This document shows positions 7,262 through 9,543 of a DNA stretch of 9,543 bases, piece by piece. Source of the stretch: JABDKJ01 sp039028335 (GTDB lineage Bacteria; Bacteroidota; Bacteroidia; Flavobacteriales_D; JABDKJ01); assembly GCA_039028335.1 (NCBI GenBank), contig JBCCIF010000112.1, positions 1-9,543 on the forward strand. The letters are read 5' to 3'. Numbering within the stretch: the stretch's first letter is position 1; every line of letters begins with the position of its first letter. Under the pieces are notes generated by a model that saw only the letters and a list, made by a program, of their open reading frames with translations, was not told the DNA's origin and searched no databases. Both the position numbers and the translations under genes were made by a program.

Positions 7262-9331
7262 ATGCCAAGGCTGAAAAAATATCTGATACTTTTTATTTTG
7301 CTCATCCCTTGCCTCTACTTTGGGCAAGATGAAAGTTGGAGAAGACCCCATTTTGGAGGAGGTGCAGGAACATTTACTTTTATTGGGGATGTAGGCGAGA
7401 ATAACCAAGGTTTTGGATTTACAGTCAGTGATTTCGCTTATAGGGCCCGAATTTCTTATCCGGTTTATGATTTCTTGGATGCATCTTTCCAGTTCACTTT
7501 AGGAAGATTAACGGGCAATGAACGGTCCATAGGTCGAAATTTAAACTTTCAATCAGAAGTTAGAGGAGGTGGTCTCAATTTGATGTACAACTTCGACCAT
7601 TTCTTGCCACAGAAGCGCACGCTAAGTCCTTATGTTTCGGTAGGTATTCAATCCTTTGAATTCTTATCAAAAACCGATCTTTATGACGCCAATGGCTTTA
7701 TGTATCATTACTGGAGTGATGGAACCATTCGCAATATGGCTGAAGGATCTCCTGGATCTGCTTCATCCATCCTTCTAAACAGAGATTATATCTATGAGAC
7801 TGATCTGAGAGAGTTGAATCTGGATGGTTTTGGAAACTATAACGAGCGCTCATTCTCTATTCCAATTGGTGTTGGAGCCAATGTCCCGATTGGTCAGAAA
7901 GCGCATTTTACAATTGGAACCGAATTGCATTTCACCGGGACAGATTTGATAGATAACCTATCTAAAAATGGCGAAGGAGAGAGAAAAGGAAATAATGGCA
8001 ATGATAAATTCCTTTTTACTTGGTTCAGCTTGAATTATAATTTCGATCTAAAGAAGAAAGAGATTACTCCAGAAGAAGAATTTGAAGATTTACTCGCTTC
8101 TGGCGATCGCATTGATTCAGACGATGATGGTATCATTGATTTAATCGATCAATGCCCAAATACCGAGGCTGGAATTGAAGTGGATGAAAAAGGATGCCCT
8201 AAAGATGGTGACAAAGATGGAGTTCCCGATCATATCGATGAACAATTGGATACTCCCAAAGGATCTGTTGTTGATGAATATGGTGTGGCAGTAGATGATC
8301 AGTTTTTCTTGGATGCGTATATGACCTATATTGACTCAGGGAAAACAGGGGTTATAGAAAGATCATCTGTTAGTTCAATGGACGATCCTAATGCACGAAA
8401 AAAACGCATTGAGAATGAAGAGAAAAGAGAGTACTATGTTCAAATAGGCACAGATATCGAACAATTGGATGTCAATCTCATTGATCAAATTCTCAGTATT
8501 CCCGATGTGCGTACAAAAATTGTAGGCGACTCAACTCTATACGTTGTTGGGCGTTATGACAATTTACCTTCTGCGGTAAAACGCAAGATCAATTTAGAAA
8601 ATGAAGGCTATGAAGGCGTTGTTTACGCTGAAGAGGAAGGAAAAATTATTGATGTTTCAGGGGCTGCAGCTGTGATCGAAAAAGAGATCAAGGAAATTGA
8701 AACGGAAAAGGAAATTCCCGATTTTCAGTCTATTGTTGAATCGAGTGATGACTTGACATGGAGAGTTCAAATTGGCGCATTTCAATTTCCATTATCCAGT
8801 AATATATTTAGCGATGTAAATGATCTGATTGTGCTTCCAGGTGAAGACGGTATTACGCGTTATATGTCGGGATCCTACACGAATATCAATTCGGCAGCTG
8901 AACATAAACTCGACTTGTTATTAAAAGGATTTGACGGTGCTTTTCTCACCGTATTTAGAGGAGGAAATAGGATTAGCATCGAAGAAGCCACTACAGGCCG
9001 TCAGCCCACTTCATTTGAACGGTCCATACAAGAGAATGAGATGGACGATGTTTTCGATGCTTCGAAAACCTATTACAGAATACAGCTGGCCTCATATTCT
9101 TCTTCTATTCCAACCGAACAGTTGAACAAACTAATGAAGATGGAAGACTTTGACACTAAAAGTGTGGGAGATGAAAGCTATTACGTAATAGGGTCATTTA
9201 AAACACTCGAAGAAGCTCAGAATAAGCTCTCCGAAATAAATCTAAGCGAATTTCCCGAAGCAAAAATAGTTGGTGACTTTAACGGAAAAATTATCAGTGC
9301 AGAAGAGGCTGAAAAAATTCTGGGTAACTGA
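7262..9331 (+). CDS. Outer-membrane barrel protein with thrombospondin type 3 repeats and three SPOR-like domains
   Basis: Predicted outer-membrane protein whose C-terminal part would reach into the periplasm. A signal peptide covers about 1-21 (KKYLILFILLIPCLYFG); Pro before Cys17 makes a lipoprotein unlikely. Residues about 30-262 show alternating aromatic/hydrophobic strands and Gly-rich turns of an OmpA-like barrel (FGGGAGTFTFIGDVG, LSPYVSVGIQSFEF, FSIPIGVGANVPIG, FTWFSLNYNFDL). A thrombospondin type 3 segment follows at 285-326 (DSDDDGIIDLIDQCPN, DGDKDGVPDHID), probably Ca2+-binding, with a degraded continuation to about 345. No OmpA-family peptidoglycan-binding domain follows. Instead there are three SPOR-like domains at about 390-465 (YYVQIGT), 499-576 (WRVQIGAF) and 603-684 (YYRIQLAS), each closing with a GxxI(S/D)-type strand. 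SPOR domains elsewhere bind denuded peptidoglycan, so an envelope tether is the natural inference. The gene ends in TGA and appears complete. Domain boundaries are by eye. Confidence 0.9.
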   Translation: MPRLKKYLILFILLIPCLYFGQDESWRRPHFGGGAGTFTFIGDVGENNQGFGFTVSDFAYRARISYPVYDFLDASFQFTLGRLTGNERSIGRNLNFQSEVRGGGLNLMYNFDHFLPQKRTLSPYVSVGIQSFEFLSKTDLYDANGFMYHYWSDGTIRNMAEGSPGSASSILLNRDYIYETDLRELNLDGFGNYNERSFSIPIGVGANVPIGQKAHFTIGTELHFTGTDLIDNLSKNGEGERKGNNGNDKFLFTWFSLNYNFDLKKKEITPEEEFEDLLASGDRIDSDDDGIIDLIDQCPNTEAGIEVDEKGCPKDGDKDGVPDHIDEQLDTPKGSVVDEYGVAVDDQFFLDAYMTYIDSGKTGVIERSSVSSMDDPNARKKRIENEEKREYYVQIGTDIEQLDVNLIDQILSIPDVRTKIVGDSTLYVVGRYDNLPSAVKRKINLENEGYEGVVYAEEEGKIIDVSGAAAVIEKEIKEIETEKEIPDFQSIVESSDDLTWRVQIGAFQFPLSSNIFSDVNDLIVLPGEDGITRYMSGSYTNINSAAEHKLDLLLKGFDGAFLTVFRGGNRISIEEATTGRQPTSFERSIQENEMDDVFDASKTYYRIQLASYSSSIPTEQLNKLMKMEDFDTKSVGDESYYVIGSFKTLEEAQNKLSEINLSEFPEAKIVGDFNGKIISAEEAEKILGN
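8429..9313 (+). repeat. Three tandem SPOR-like domains within the barrel protein
   Basis: Copy 1 is at 8429-8656, copy 2 at 8756-8989 and copy 3 at 9068-9313. All share an aromatic-x-(V/I)-Q-(I/L) first strand, a middle strand such as VGDSTLYVVG, YMSGSY or VGDESYYVIG, a helix with Ala and Lys, and a last strand GKIID, GNRISIEEA or GKIISAEEA. Copies 1 and 3 are the most alike. Acidic or charged linkers separate them. The copies are similar as protein but not as DNA. Confidence 0.75.
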
Positions 9332-9543
9332 TTAGATAGATAGTTCTCCTTTTTAGAATGGCTTTTTTCTATAGAATTTCTCTTTTACCCTCCTATTTGG
9401 ATCATTTTTAAGTTCCAAGAGCTATATAAATCTCTTATTCTCGCTCGTTTACCTTAAGACAGAATTAGTCTAAAAAGCCTGACAAGCACTGTTATTTTGA
9501 CTATTTTTACTCTTATATAAAGGCAATTAGGTTAAAGAAATAC
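9332..9543. other. Non-coding tail, no supported gene
   Basis: AT-rich stretch after the stop of the barrel protein gene. It holds a short TAGATAGATAG run at 9333-9343, a 10-base palindrome TTCTATAGAA at 9367-9376 and several T-runs that could serve as a weak terminator, but no GC-rich stem followed by a T-tract. The longest reading frames seen are trivial. A downstream gene may start beyond the window. Confidence 0.5.

Noticed and set aside
7278..7312. Lipoprotein signal around Cys17 of the barrel protein
   Set aside because: The residue before Cys is Pro, which does not fit a lipobox, and the protein looks like an integral barrel.
6983..7408. 141-codon open frame on the minus strand spanning the junction of the two SPOR protein genes
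   Set aside because: It overlaps the ends of two genes with clear domains, shows no recognisable domain or signal of its own, and is explained as a shadow frame.
9358..9411. 17-codon frame in the right-hand tail
   Set aside because: No start context, no similarity, and a length expected by chance in AT-rich DNA.
9491..9500. TATTTTGA as a promoter for a gene right of the window
   Set aside because: One base short of the TAnnTTTG spacing, no -33 element, and no downstream gene visible.

Overview
The window looks like chromosomal DNA of a member of the Bacteroidota, most likely Flavobacteriales. Four things point there: a type IX secretion (T9SS) type B / gliding-motility C-terminal domain on one protein, TAnnTTTG-type -7 promoter elements, weak Shine-Dalgarno sequences with A-rich leaders, and an outer-membrane barrel protein with thrombospondin type 3 repeats and SPOR-like domains. 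The DNA is moderately AT-rich throughout. I see no tRNA, rRNA, CRISPR array, insertion sequence or phage gene.

Layout. On the minus strand (1-3586) lie guaB (IMP dehydrogenase, purine synthesis) and, upstream of it, a large secreted fibronectin-III-like protein with a T9SS sorting domain. guaB is cut off at its C-terminus: bases 1-47 are an exact inverted copy of bases 150-196 inside the gene, so the gene runs into a fold-back of itself. This is most simply a chimeric contig or read end rather than biology. A divergent intergenic region (about 3494-3707, depending on the true starts) separates this pair from the plus-strand genes.

On the plus strand (3681-9331) come a membrane-bound nucleotide-sugar 4,6-dehydratase of the WbpM/PglF/CapD family (surface glycan synthesis), then a two-gene unit. 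The first gene of the unit encodes an exported protein of 509 residues with a duplicated, unrecognised module and a C-terminal SPOR-like domain. The second encodes a 689-residue predicted outer-membrane barrel followed by calcium-binding-type thrombospondin repeats and three SPOR-like domains. The unit has a good Bacteroidota promoter with a dyad at the predicted transcription start, and a hairpin next to the second start codon. The last 212 bases hold no gene that I can support.

The most interesting part is the SPOR pair. Four SPOR-like domains lie in two adjacent, same-strand exported proteins, and the usual OmpA peptidoglycan-binding domain is absent from the barrel protein. This suggests an outer-membrane-to-cell-wall tether or envelope-organising pair. 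That function is inferred from domain architecture only.
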